A model generated the notes under the pieces. It had not been told where the DNA came from, did no database searches, and saw only the letters and a list, made by a program, of their open reading frames with translations. From Oxyruncus cristatus (taxonomy: Eukaryota > Chordata > Aves > Passeriformes > Cotingidae), in the NCBI GenBank assembly GCA_013399855.1, contig VXAY01001953.1, positions 1,056,664 through 1,120,663 on the forward strand: 64,000 bases of DNA, in the 5' to 3' direction. The position numbers were made by a program, and so were the translations under genes. Below, in pieces: positions 25,701-37,854 of this stretch (positions are counted from its first letter, which is position 1; every line of letters starts with the position of its first letter).

Positions 25701-28594
25701 CTATTTTTCTTCCGGACCTTATTTGCTTTTACATTTCTGAAGAACTGAAAAAATATCATCCCCCAAGAACGCTGTTCTGATCTCTTCTTTCACTGTAACT
25801 TTTGTTCTTGCCTAACAGCTTTCTCTTCTGCTTCATTCCACATAAGGTTGATGAGTGTTATAACGAATAGTTTTGAGGGTTACTGGGTGAAGATAAAGTT
25901 CAGGTAGGTTGACTTCTGAATGACCCTCAGTGACAGTTGTAAATGGGGCAAACAGTTCTAGTAAGGAGATCAGGCTTACAATGGCCCGCTTCACTGTTTG
26001 AGACGTTGGGCAGGCAGGAATGGTCTTTATTAGCTGAAGAGATTGTGCTGCTAAGCAGCTTGCAGTTCACATGCTAATGGTTAATTTTAGTAGATGGGTT
26101 GTGACATTATTCTGAAAGAAGTCAAAATAACATTTTCACAGCCTGAGGTAATATAAGAAGTCTTGCAGTAAGAAAACACTCCACTGATACAATATCAAGA
26201 GAAAAGGAACTTCTACATGATAGCAACAGATATACAAAAGTCAGAAAACTCATTCTTCTGCTTTGTAGTTTGTGCGTATTAGAGATATTCTAAGACTTTT
26301 TGTTGGGTTAATGTTACATTGTTCTTATTTAATATTATAGAGGCATTAGTTAGAATACCATTTCCCCTTGACACGTGACTGCGGAAAGACACTGTAAGTA
26401 AATATTTTCTTTTGGTACTTAAGATGTTGGTGTAGTTTTGGTTGAAATAAGTATCCAAGATAACAGGGATTATTACCACCTGTGTTAAACTGGGTGGAAG
26501 AGTGAAATTCCATAAAAAGTGCATGTAAATATTGAAGTATCAGTGTTGATGTCATCCCCTCCTGAATTTTAGCAATTTCATGTGTGGATTGTTTCTAATG
26601 ATGAATGTAAAACATCAGGGCCTATGTAATATGAAAAGGCATGCAGTGGCAATATGTATGGAAATGAAAGTCCACTTTTAAAATATTTTAGTAGGAAGAA
26701 CCACAAATGTTTTCATTTGGTTTTTTTCTTTTTTTTTTAGTCAAGGGTAATTCAAAAGTCTTTGAAAATAGACAGAAATACAATCTTTTAACAGCATAAG
26801 TATTTCATGGGCTCATTTTATGGCAGAGGTGGGATTATTTGGATGACCCAAGCAATTATTTTGTCTTTGTATATATAAATTTCTTCTGTTTTTCTAAAAA
26901 GTACAATGCCATTGTAGTTATTTTAACCCAAATATAACTCCAAATATAACTGGCCTCTGTCTGCAATCATTGTTTAGTGATTGTCTTGAAAATGTACACA
27001 ATCTATTTTTAGAGAGAATCACAAACACATGCAAAGTACCAAAATTTGGTCAGAATAACATTTAGCATATTTGCTGTATAAATTAATGAGTAATATGTTT
27101 GCGGGAGTTGTGTAATTACCTATTCCATTACCAGAAAACTACACCATTATTCTCTGTATTGATGGGGCCAAGAGTTCATAGAGAAGAAACATAAGCTATT
27201 TTTGTGATTGAAGTTACTGAGGGGGTGATGCATGTGAGACATAAAGTAACAATTGCCATGAGTTGTTTTCTCGGCCATGCATGCTGTTCGGAAAGTTAAC
27301 AAGGGAGAATTACACGGGTTATATATAATGGACTGTCTGAATAGCTGCTGTGGCAAGAGCAGTCGGCAGGTTTGTCAGCTTTTAGAGTAATTAGCCCAGC
27401 AGGAAATCCATTCCCAGGTGGCTATTGGAAAGAATCAAGTTTAGTGAGCCAGTGACAGGTGAGCAAATGAGAGTCGAGATGTGTACAAGCATCTCTCTCT
27501 TTTTATAGAACAATAAACGCTTTCGTAAAATTTATGGGATTGAGGAATAAGAACAGAAATACTGTTACAGTCCATTTATCCATCTAGACTCAAAGTCTAT
27601 CTCTAGAAGGTTGGTCATAAGGAGGTACTCAGGAAAAAGTATGGACAGAGCAAGCATATGGCTTCCTAATATGCTCTTAGATTCCAAGTGATTTCAGCTC
27701 AGAGGTTTCTGGAGTCCCGGTTATGTTCTCTTCCTAATCACCCCAGTGCACAGCTCTTCCAGGTGGCAATCCAAACTTCTCACAAACCTTATCAACTCTT
27801 TGCAACCACAATGTCCTTTGGCATTGAGTTCACAGCTCTTGCCACTGCATGAAAAAAGTTTTTTAAGGGAAAAGGAAAACCTTGGCAGATGTAGCAAAAC
27901 CAACTACCACATTAGGCATTTTTATACTACGTGCATGTGTTCTGCTTATTTCAATATTAATATGTGTACAAGCAATATAATGAATTAACATGTTATTAAT
28001 TAATATTTAATGCTGCAAACAAGTGTTACAAATCAGACACTACTAACAATATTAGTTCAAATGTTCAACTAATAGTCCGTGTTTGCTTTGACATCTGGCC
28101 TTTTTTTTTCAAGACTTCATTTAAAGTATTAAAGATTAGTTTTCTCCCTTATATTTTGAATATGTTATTACTTATTATCTAACTCTTTTTGTTACACAAA
28201 AGAAAACTACATTAATTTTTCCACTGGAAGTTTTTGATAAAACATCTCCCTTTATTTTAATGTCTTTTAATACTTAATTTTAATTTCAGTAAAGTCAATA
28301 TACCCCTGTACCAAACACTAAAATGTGACTTTCATTGTAAATTCATTTTATGAAGGTAATTAGAGTTTCACGAGTTGTTAGTATTGACTCACCCACAAAA
28401 AGTACCATGAATGAAACAAAAGTTCAGGTACCAGAACTAGTGAATATATTCTGTGACTTAACATTTACACCACTGTTTATTTATGGGTTGTTGATGTTGT
28501 TGTTGTTATTATTGTAATTAATTTTTAATACTTCAGGCTATTCTTATGTACCTACAAATTTAGTTACACCATCAAATATTCATCAACGGTTTTG
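22725..28594. other. Unique AT-rich non-coding stretch
   Basis: No gene recognised. It contains a poly(T) run near 23277-23295 and purine-rich simple sequence near 25290-25320. A tandem pair of CCAAATATAACT-like 12-mers lies near 26928-26951. A less AT-biased block at about 27120-27470 could be a conserved element. Open frames reach 122 codons (24971-25339 -) without any recognisable domain. Confidence 0.55.
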
Positions 28595-29370
28595 CAAGAG
28601 TCATCTGAGGCGAACAAGGGTGTGGCATGGCAGTGAGGGCATGGCACAGTAATTTTCATGGCAGTTTTCACAGCAGTTGGTGCAGGCAGGGTGAGCAGGA
28701 AAGCCTCCTCTCTGACCATTTGGGAGCACCCAAATAGAGGTTGTAAACAGATTCAGTAGCTGTAAGAAGAAGCAAAGAAATCCTTTTAGACCTAGCCTTA
28801 TTAGCTTATTAGTTTAAGCTTCCTCAGTTCCTCAGTTATGGTGTTGACACAATGTAAAGCTAAATCTCTTGTATCTGCAGGAGTCACTGAACTGTGTCGT
28901 AGCCCTCCAGATAGCCAGACCTGCTGATGGCAGATGCAGCTCTCCAGGTCACAGGTAGCCAGGAGTGCCTGATGCCTCTTTGTGAGACTGGGGCAGACAA
29001 ACATTATTTTTCAGGAGGTGTGCCATGGTTGAAGAGCTGTGTTGCCAGGTGAAGGTGCTGTGGGAAGAAGTGAAGAGTCTTTGTAGTATTTAGGCATTCA
29101 GGCGAATGAGCAAAAAAGAGACCAATTCTTTTCAGAGATGGTCTCCAGACTCTCTGTAATCTCGAACCTCCACTGTAGTGGAGAAGTGGGCGAACTCAGA
29201 ATGCTACAGGGTAATTACTCAGAGGAGTGTTGGTCAAGGGTCTGTTAAAAATTAAGGCTGAAAGTGGGTCACTGCACGCACCAGGAGGACGGTTCCTTCT
29301 CCTTCACAAAATCTGGCAGGTAGGACTGGTACCTTTCTACATGAAGCGATCAAGTGTTAAATCTCTGTTG
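28595..29370 (+). mobile_element. CR1 LINE 5' portion (5' UTR/ORF1-like), probable
   Basis: A GC-richer stretch directly precedes a definite CR1 ORF2 segment in the same orientation. It contains GTGTGGCATGGCAGTGAGGG, a GCAGTTGGTGCAGGCAGG run and a piece that translates to EELCCQVKVLWEEV (about 29025), typical of the coiled-coil part of CR1 ORF1. The assignment rests on continuity with the downstream CR1 and on remembered texture. The distance to the ORF2 linker is too short to hold the endonuclease domain, so an internal deletion is likely. Confidence 0.5.
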
Positions 29371-30447
29371 ACAGGAGGAAAAGTTCCAGCAAAACCTCAA
29401 CTCTGGACAAAAGGAGAGCAGACTTCAGGCTGCTCAGGGACTTAGTAAGTAAGGTCCCCCAGGAAAATGTTTTTGCTGGTTCAAGCCTCAGCTCCTAAGG
29501 GCACAGGAGCAGCAATTCCCAAATGTCAGAATTCAAACAGACAAGGCAGAAGGCATTGATTCACCTTGACTGAGCAGGTGTCTTCTCTTGGAAATAAGGC
29601 AAAAAAGGAAGGTGTATGTCCAGTGGAAGTGAGGTCAAGTGACAAGGGAAGAATTCAGAGATGATGCTCGCCACTGTAGGGAGAAAATTCATGTTACCAA
29701 AGCTCAGCTGGAGCTGAAGTTGTCAGAAATGTGGGGGACAATAAAAAGAGGTTTTTTTCAAATATATTAATGGCAATAGGCAGTACAGAAATATCCTCGA
29801 CCCCTTACAGGATGAGGATGATCACCTCACAAACAGGGACAGAGACAAGGCAGAGGTATTTAACGCTTATTTTGCCTGTGTCTTCAACAGAGATGATGAA
29901 CAATAGGGGATTTCACTGCCCTGAGCTGGAGGACCATGACTGCGAGAATGATCAGCTCCAGGTCAACCCTGAAATTGTGAGCAATCTGCTGCTCCAGCTG
30001 ACAACTCTATGAGGCTTGATGGGATTCGTCCCAGAATCCTCTAAGAGCTAGCTGGTGTCATCACACAACCTCTCTCAATGCTTTTTGAGCAGTCTTGGAA
30101 ATCCAGAGAGGTCCCAGCTGACTGGACGGTGGCAAACATTGTCCCAGTTTTCAAGAGGGGTAAGAAGGAAGACCCCGGAAACTACAGGCCTTTCAATGTT
30201 CCTTCAGTGCCTGGTAAAGTTATGGAAATTATTCTCAGAAGTACAGGAAAACACCTGAAAGACAATGAAGTCATTGGTCACAGCCAACATGATTTCATGA
30301 GAGGAAAGTCCTGCTTATCAAATCTGATTTTGTTTTATGACAAAGTAACCTACCTAGTTGATCAAGGTTAGCCATTTGATGTAATTGTTTTGGATTTCAG
30401 TAAAGCTTTCAATACTGTCTCTCTGGGGTCCTTCTTGATATTTAGTA
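29371..30447 (+). pseudogene. CR1 ORF2 fragment: end of endonuclease, linker and start of reverse transcriptase
   Basis: The + strand encodes, with frameshifts and stops, the CR1 ORF2 linker (for example DPLQDEDDHLTNRDRDKAE near 29800) and the N-terminal reverse-transcriptase region in one frame from 30078: ADWTVANIVPVFKRGKKEDP, then GNYRPFNVPSVPGKVMEII, then SQHDFMRGKSCLSNL. A single in-frame TAG at 30369 precedes VIVLDFSKAFNTVS, which holds the catalytic aspartate motif A of the polymerase. The element then breaks off near 30447, before the FADD active-site motif. It is an inactive, 3'-truncated LINE copy, unusual because CR1 copies normally lose their 5' end and keep the 3' end. A later deletion or rearrangement probably removed the 3' half. 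Confidence 0.92.
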
Positions 30448-32460
30448 AAAAGGTTTGTAAGATTCTATATCATTCTGCTGGCCTGGCATTCCTGGCAGAA
30501 AAGTAGGAAATGAAATGTCACTACATTCTGTGCATGAGAAGTACTTTAGGACCCTGGGGCCCTGATTTATTATATTCTTTGGGGAACTTTGTTTTCTTAC
30601 TAATTTTTCCATTAGCAACTCAGAAGCATTTGTAGAAACTTTCATGTGTTATGGTTGTATTGATTGCATGAAAAATATCCTCTTTTCTGTTACCACTTTA
30701 TCCTGTTGCGCTAGGCAATGTCCAGTAAGCTGTATTTCATTTCTTTTTTCTGCTTTATGTTGTGCCATATTTTACTCACACTTCCTTCTCCTGTTACATA
30801 TCTAATATCTGTTTATTCAATAACCCTAGATTTGTCAGTATTTGTAACTCAGACACTCAGAAACTGAATTCAAAGAATTATTAGATTTGCAGTCTTGTGT
30901 TTTAGGGCATAATATCAGAGTGTGTTTCTTTAAAAATAGCTACACTGCAAGTCTCTTGGCTTATTTTATGCTAAGAAATCTGAAAGATGCAATCTCTGAG
31001 GGTAAACTGGGTGGAGATGCTTGGTGAAAGTTAAGAAAAAAGACAAAGATACTTTTTTGAAAGGAAAAAGAGACCAAATAGTGTATATAGTTAGCACCAA
31101 ATAGCAGAGCTAACAGCTCACTGTACAACAGCTAGAAAATTTCTAAAGGAGTGAGAGCATTATTGGTTTGCCTCCTTTCTGTTTGTCAGGGGTTCAGATG
31201 AGTCTGGGCAGAAAATTACTGGCAAGAATACCCTGGACAATAGTGCAATTAGGAAAACTGAGAGCAGGCTGAATATGCAACCTACAATTAAAAAAACCCA
31301 TGAATATCCAGAAAGGTGATATTGAGTGAGATGTTTTGAAGAAAACCATGGCATCTGAGTATGTAAAACATTCAGAATTCTTTGCAGAAATACAAAATAT
31401 ATTTGAAAATTTACCTCGGGGCACAATCCGTCAGGAGAAAATACTGATCCTGAGGAGGTGCTACTGAACAAAACTAATGGATGATTCTACACATAAGAAA
31501 GACAAAGATGACATTTTGAATTTTAACTGAGGTTTTCTTTTCACTGAAAGGGAAAAGTCTTTAAATCAGACAAAACGACCAGAAAGTAAAATGCACTCGA
31601 AGGATATATGTGAAATCTCTGAAACAGGCCACTATTAAAGAGGAGGAAATTAAAATAAATCTTGAGTGAGGATACAGTTCTCTGCATGATGTCCAGGTGC
31701 CTTAGCTAGATGTGTCAGTAGTTGTCAGAAGTTTGCAGTCATTGGTCCACATTACTGATACTATAAGATAAATAATAAATGAAAATTCTATTTCAAAACA
31801 CTGATAATTTTCAAAAGCTAAAGGTATTTTCCTACATCTAAACAGAAGTGAAGTTGTTTCTCTTAGACACAGTCAAAATTTCATATTTTTACTTAACCTA
31901 GACCCAGATGACCATATTGACGGAATGTTTGAACATACAGTAACTTAAAAAACCAGACTCTATAGGTGTGTCATATGTGATCTTAAGATCAGCAATATGT
32001 GCCAGGACTCCACACATGGTTGGGAGGATATTCTTACACCCTGGTCCATGCTTTTACAAGGTATTACACTTTAATTTCAGGGTTAGAGAAAAAGTGTGTG
32101 GCTTTTTCTCCAGATGTGAACTCAAGGTATCAAAGAATCAAAAGGCTTTGCAAGAGTTTGTGTAGGCAAAATTTCTCTAAGAGATTTCTTTTAATTTGGT
32201 GAGGAAATAGGCCTTTTGGCAAAGAGGGGTCTACAGAAATTACATGCAACTTCACAGAAGCATTACAACAGATTACTGAAATTAGCAAGCACTGCTATAG
32301 TAAGGGAACCTTTGTTACACCCAGCAAACACTAACTCCATACAACTTCAGTTAAATACAGCAAACAGGTGTTTGCCTTGCCCACAACAGTAAAGGAAGAG
32401 AGATTAAGAGAAGAAGGAAGAAAGAGAGAAGAAAAAAATGTAGTTACCACTTAGGTCACA
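30448..32460. other. Non-coding stretch, no gene seen
   Basis: AT-rich sequence after the truncated CR1. It has open frames up to 103 codons (31160-31471 -) without domains and a purine-rich run at about 32395-32440. No repeat is recognised. Confidence 0.55.
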
Positions 32461-32763
32461 TGTTGACAGGTCACCAGCGCAGAGGCCAAGGTAAGACCTC
32501 GTGCATGTTTATTTACAGACTCTGGCAATTATGGCTGCTGCTGCCAGGAGGGACCAGTTGTTCATGGACCACTCACTGTCCCCCCAGCCAAAGTGAGGGG
32601 TGCCACAGCCAATTAGAGTCTTCAGGGACATGGTGTAGGCAGGCCATCAGGTGGTCTTATTGACTGACAGCCCAGCCACATGGCTTTCCCTGCCATGTGC
32701 TCTGCATGGAATGGCCATGTTGGCCTAGCCCTTACCCCCATTCCCCGACCCCCACACCCACAA
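32461..32763 (-). mobile_element. GC-rich element, possible minus-strand LTR (unclassified)
   Basis: A sharply bounded GC-rich patch lies in AT-rich surroundings. It starts TGTTGACAGG and ends ACACCCACA on the + strand, so TG...CA ends are possible. Read on the minus strand it has CTCTAATTGGCTG (CCAAT-like) and GTAAATAAACATG (poly(A)-signal-like), in the order expected of an LTR. No clear target-site duplication was found, so this could also be another GC-rich repeat. The 67-codon frame at 32460-32663 (+) has no recognisable content. Confidence 0.33.
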
Positions 32764-32785
32764 GGTGGTTCCGACCAAATAATTA

Positions 32786-32825
32786 CTTACCTGGTAAGTA
32801 GTTAGACACCTACCTGGTGTCTAAC
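32786..32825. repeat. Two consecutive perfect hairpins
   Basis: CTTACC/GGTAAG with a single T spacer (32786-32798) is followed by GTTAGACACC and its exact complement (32801-32810 and 32816-32825) around a TACCT loop. Both share the core TACCTGGT. The pair sits just outside the GC-rich element that ends near 32763. Confidence 0.92.
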
Positions 32826-32929
32826 AGATACCTCAAAGGACCATATACAAAGCCTTCATATTCAGTAGGGAACAGTAAAAATTTAGGAAAATACTGTTAT
32901 TTCTCATCTAGCCATCCTATTGTGCTCTG

Positions 32930-33557
32930 GCAGCCAAGAGGGCAAAATGCATCCTGGGGTGAATCAAATACAGCATCACCAGCCTGCTAAAAGAGGTCAT
33001 TATCCAGTTGTGCTCAGCACTGGTGTAGAGTACTCCTCACCTGGAGTACTCTGTGCAGTGCTGGACCCCAATTTAAAAGGGATGTAGAGATCCTTGAATG
33101 AATCCAGAGGAGAGCAGTAAAGCTGATGAAGGGCCTGGAAGACATTTTTATAAGGTGTGGTTGAGAACATGGTATTTGTCTAGATTGGAGAGAAGCAGAC
33201 TGAAGGATAACCTCGATGTTCTCCACAGCTTCTAGAGAAGGAGAAGTGGAGAAGGTGGTGTTGATCTCTTGGTATCTAGTAGTGGGATATGTGGAAATGA
33301 TTCAAAGCTACATCGGGGGGATTTCACTTGGCATTAGGAAACAGTACTGAGAAGTGGTTGAGCAGGGGGAAAAAAATCTCCTAGAGAGGTAGTCAATGCC
33401 CCATGACTATCAGTGTTTGAGATGCCTTTGGACAATGTCTTTAATAATATACTTTCCCTTTTGGGCAACCCTGAAGGGTCAGCTAGTTGGACTAGATGAC
33501 CTTTGTAGGTCCCTTACAACTGAATTATTTTTCTCTGTTCTGTTCTATAGTATTCTA
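32930..33557 (+). mobile_element. CR1 LINE 3' segment (ORF2 C-terminus plus 3' UTR)
   Basis: The + strand shows the end of ORF2 (a line of the LEYCVQF type, decayed, near 33030; RDVEILE and IQRRAVKLMKGLED near 33080-33150) and then the 3' UTR. The 3' end reads AGTTGGACTAGATGACCTTT, then GTAGGTCCC, then GTTCTATAGTATTCTA. Stops and frameshifts are frequent. The 80-codon frame at 33396-33638 is a by-product. Confidence 0.92.
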
Positions 33558-33944
33558 ATCTCTGTATACAGTTTGATGATTTGTCCTAAATTTTCCATTT
33601 ACTTTGGATCCATAAAAGTGGTCACACATGTCCTTTAAAGAATTGAGCATGCTTTATACTTTCTTTCATGAAAGACATAAGATGTATGAGAGAGACACAG
33701 TTTATTTTTGAGCCTAGTAATTAATATTTTTTGAGAAATAAAGGAACTGTGTTTTCCATGATGTAAGGGATTTCAAACCTATGGTTTCCATGTACACCCC
33801 ACTATACCAGTTGATACATACATATATGGTCTGTTGACACACTTGATAACAAAATTCAAGATTCAAGGCACCAAATTTTATGCTACACCTTAACAAATCT
33901 GACATAAATTTTGGCATTTATCTCTATTGACTTCCAGGGTAGAA

Positions 33945-34208
33945 ATCACAGAATCATAGAATATGCTGAGTTGGAAGGGACCCATCAGGATCATTGACTC
34001 CAACTTCTGGCCCTGTGCAGGACACTCCAAGAATCACACCATGTGCCTGAGAGTGTCATCCAAATGCTTCTTAAGCTCTGTCAGACCTGGTACTGTGACC
34101 ACTTCACTGGGGAGCCTGTTCTGACACCCAACGACTCTTTGCGTGAAAAACCTTTTCCTGATATCCAACCTAAACCTCCCCTGACTCAACCTCATGCTGT
34201 TTCCTCGA
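33945..34208 (-). mobile_element. CR1 LINE 3' UTR, minus strand
   Basis: The CR1 tail is at the left end (ATCACAGAATCATAGAATAT) followed by GAGTTGGAAGGGACCCATCA, the GGCCCTGTGCAGGACACTCC block and CCTTTTCCTGATATCCAACC, then AAACCTCCCCTGACTCAAC. This is the reverse complement of the CR1 3' UTR, truncated at its 5' side near 34208. It is the same subfamily as 18968-19381. Confidence 0.93.
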
Positions 34209-34777
34209 GAAAGATACTGATATAACTGGAATTATTTAATATTTTTGGCAAAAATCCCTTATAGCATGACTTTAGGGAAAAGTTGTTGTCATGAGATAAA
34301 AGTGAAGCTGAATAGTCATTTCCAAAGTAGAAAATGGAGAGTATAGATAAATAATCTTGTCTTTCCATGCATGGGGCTTAAAATGAAAGTTCCGTTCATT
34401 GAACTTTATTTAGATCCCAGAATCTGGCAGTTTCTTTGTCAAGTTGGCAGTCTAGAACTATATCCTAAAATATCTGTTTTTACTGCAACCATATTAAAAT
34501 TAAAAAGGGCTTATTTTTTACCTAGTGCATTAAAAGCGGTGCTAGATACTGTATGTGAAACAAGGTATGGTAAGCAGAAAACATAGGCTGAGAAGCAGAA
34601 GCAGCTCATTTTTCTTCTACAAGTGAATATATATAGAATATTTTATGCTGAATGCCAGGGTTTTTTTGAATGATTGGACTGTTCAGTTTTTTTTCTTTTT
34701 ACATAACTTAGCTTGACAAGTAAATCACAAAGTAATTTTTAAACTTGCCTTTCATCCTGGTCTTTGTGAGACATGGT

Positions 34778-34990
34778 GTTGTGATGGTTTAATGAACACC
34801 CTATCACAGAGCAGAGATAACAACTAGTTCTGCCTCTGCACATTCCTCAGCTCACGAACACCATTGGCTTACCTATTCATTCAGGCAAAGGCCATTGGAC
34901 ATCTTGGCTCAGAACTCGACTGCAAGACAAAAGATACAGGGGAAGCTGTTGAGAAGCTGTTTTTTTTCTTCTATAAAAGAAAAAAAAAAA
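34778..34990 (+). promoter_or_regulatory. CCAAT/TATA-like cluster, possible LTR remnant
   Basis: Two ATTGG (inverted CCAAT) boxes at about 34863 and 34894 precede TATAAAA at 34972-34978, followed by an A-rich run. The block opens with TGTTGTGATGGTTTAATG, which resembles how some avian LTRs begin. There is no matched right end and no target duplication, so it may be a decayed LTR U3 or chance. Confidence 0.2.
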
Positions 34991-35827
34991 AAAGCTGAGT
35001 GGAAGTTAACAGACATGCATCCTCAAAATTATTTTTCTTCTTATCTAGTTCTGTGATTTCACATTTAAATATAAAATTCCATCCATGTTAGAAAGACAGA
35101 TGTGCATGCTTCTGTTCATATTCACCTGAAAATATGCACTCTGAAATGTATTCTCTTTTGTAATTTGCAGGTATCTTTTCAGCTGAAAAGTGCATGACTG
35201 TACTGTGACAATGTTTGTTTCTCCAGAAAAGGTTCAATTTTTCTTTTTTTCCCCTTCTTTTTGTTTTTACAATGGATAACACCTGTTAAAATTTTGTGCT
35301 GAAAAAAAGACATGAACTGGTAGAAGAAAAAGCAAAAGCGTCTGCTTTATCTCCTTACCACACCTGGAGTTATCAGATACCTTACAGATGAAGGCTGGAA
35401 AAGTAATTGTAAGTTTCACAATAAATGTAGTACAAGTGTGCAGCCTGCAGGCAATTCATATGAAGGTGAATTACTGTTAAAAAATGATCATATAAAGGGG
35501 AATGAATATCAATTTAATGAAATAAATTCATCCCCTAGTGAATGGCTAGTCCAACATTATACAAGGTTAAGAAATGTGTATATATGATAAAAAAGAGGGG
35601 AAGATTGAAGGAGAAACAAAGATAAAAATGAAAAATTTACCTAACTGTAATTCTTTACAAAAGCTACATTTTGTACTTTGATCACTCTTCTCTCTCCTCT
35701 TTCTACACTCATCCACCCTTTTTTATTTACCCTCAGTGAATAAAAAATACTTATATGCTTGATAAGAAATACATATGAATACATGTCCTGAAAAAAATGT
35801 AATCATAGTGAATGATAAGATATGTCA

Positions 35828-35843
35828 AGGGTTAGGGTTAGGG
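35828..35843 (+). repeat. Short interstitial telomere-like motif
   Basis: AGGGTTAGGGTTAGGG is about two and a half TTAGGG units. It is too short to show a former telomere or telomerase-mediated repair, but the unit is exact. Confidence 0.7.
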
Positions 35844-37854
35844 CTTGTAACAACATATTCTCTGGATGTTGACATTTTCTCCTGGTTACTGTCACTTGAT
35901 TTAGAAACTTACAACTGTGCTTAACCCACCAGTTTGGGACTCATTAGGATAGTGTGAGTATATAATTTTCAACTATAACATGTTAATATTATTGCCTGTT
36001 CTACAGTTCTCTTATTTTCCTCTCCTTCCTCTCCTACCACCTTTTCATTACCGGAAAACTTCTAAAGCTGTCTTTAAATAAAGGATACATTTAAAGAATT
36101 TAAATTAATTGGAGTGGTTTTTTTTAAAAAAAATCTTCCTCATTTTGACCCTCATTCAAATACCAGAAGCCGCTGTCAGCTTTAACCATGGTACTCCTGC
36201 AAAATATATAGTGAGACTTTTGCTTCCAGGCTCAACTGTGATGGCTTGTGGCAATTTCCTATGTTAGTAATTTTCTGTTAGCTCTATCAGCTCAAATACT
36301 ATCTGCACATGAAAGTTTTTCCCAATTACAAAGGTTCCTTGGGAAAGACAGAGGTAGAAAACAAAAATATGCTTTAGAAGCCACTGTATGAACAAGGGAA
36401 CCAATCAGAGAGATGAAAGCAAAAAGGAAATTGTTGGAGCTCAAAACGATGCTTCTCTCTGGAATTTGTTCCTCACTCCTGTGCAAATTAATTTCAACTT
36501 ACTGACCCTCAGAGATGCTAGAAAACTCCTCCACTGAGGAGTTTGTCCTTTGAGAGACATTAGGAAAAAAAAAGAGAGAAACAGTTACTGTGGGGTGATT
36601 CATCATTTGACAAGATTTGCATAGATTTGTAAGTCCTGCCTATTTGAATGAAGCCAGAACTTTTCTTCTAGCCCTGTAAATGAGTGAGATGATAGGACAG
36701 AAACAGAATAAACTATCATGTGATTCTTTCATTTGTTTGGTGCAAACAACCATAGTTTCTTTAGTATTTTGTTATGAAAGTCTTTTCCATATAAATTGAA
36801 TCAATGTGGCATGTGATTTTTATGGGTCTAATTAGCATACTATTATGGCTGAGCAGAACTAGAGTGCAGGTTGCATGATTTGACTCTAAGAGTCTATTCT
36901 GAGTATCAATGTATTTGTCCAAATAAAAGCACAGCAGGCAAGGGTCATTTTATGTCAATATATATAGTAGCAAATTTTGTTTAATGGCAATCCTTTGTAT
37001 GGGGTAGTACTACTTCACAGTTATTTTGTATTTACACCCACAGCATCAGAAAACAGCCAGAGTACCTCTGTCACCTGCTCCTCAATGAAAAACTGTACCC
37101 CCATTCTGTACTGTTTCTACACAGGTGTGATTTTGAAGATACAGCAAATCTGACAATCACTGAGGCTCAGCTAGGATAGAGTTTTGAATTGGAAAAAAAC
37201 CTGTCAAAACAAGTTGTGTGAAATCCAGGAACATATTTAATTTAATAGGTATTTAATACTAAAGTTAACTACGAGGCATAAACACTAAAATTCCTCGTGC
37301 GGAAAAAAACAGAAGTATAAAATATTTTCACAGGGTAAAGCATAAGGGATAGATGTTCTTCACGGTAAAACTAAGTGTAGAACCTACTCTGGTGACATTG
37401 TTGATAAAAAGTGAAAAACATTATTTTTATGAGAATGAAAGCACTAATCTAGGAATATCTTTCAACATTACAGTTGGCATGAAGCAAGAGGAAGTCAATT
37501 TTGCTAATTGAATGTGTGTTCTAGGATGCTGCAGCACGGGGTAGGCCTACTGTAACACTCCTGGAGTGCATATGAAGCTTTTGGATGATCTTGAATTGGA
37601 GAAGAAATTAAATAAGGTTGCTTAATTAAGCAATTTTTTTTTTTTTTCAAGGGTTTAAGGGTTTTCCAGGTTGGGTGTCTTGGGTTTTTTTTTGGTTATG
37701 TTTGTTACTTCTTCATACAATCTTTTTCTTTTTTTTTCCCCGTCCGTAATAATGAGGCAATGTTTAAAATATGGCCTTGAGAATACCTCATAGTCATAAC
37801 TCCCAGGTCAGCATATCATTAAGAGTGCAGTATCTAACATTTTCAAGGTCATTT

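Larger units (their letters stand above)
34209..37854. other. Unique non-coding stretch with a promoter-like cluster and a telomere-like motif
   Basis: No gene recognised. 34778-34990 and 35828-35843 are listed separately. Poly(T) runs occur at 37628-37641 and 37684-37694, just before the GC-rich repeat. 37525-37620 may be distantly similar to 40050-40145 (shared GTGCATA...CTTGGAT.ATCTTGAAT order). Confidence 0.5.

Noticed and set aside
35828..35843. Telomere-like TTAGGG units as a chromosome-fusion scar
   Set aside because: Only about two and a half units with no degenerate flanking units; chance is adequate.
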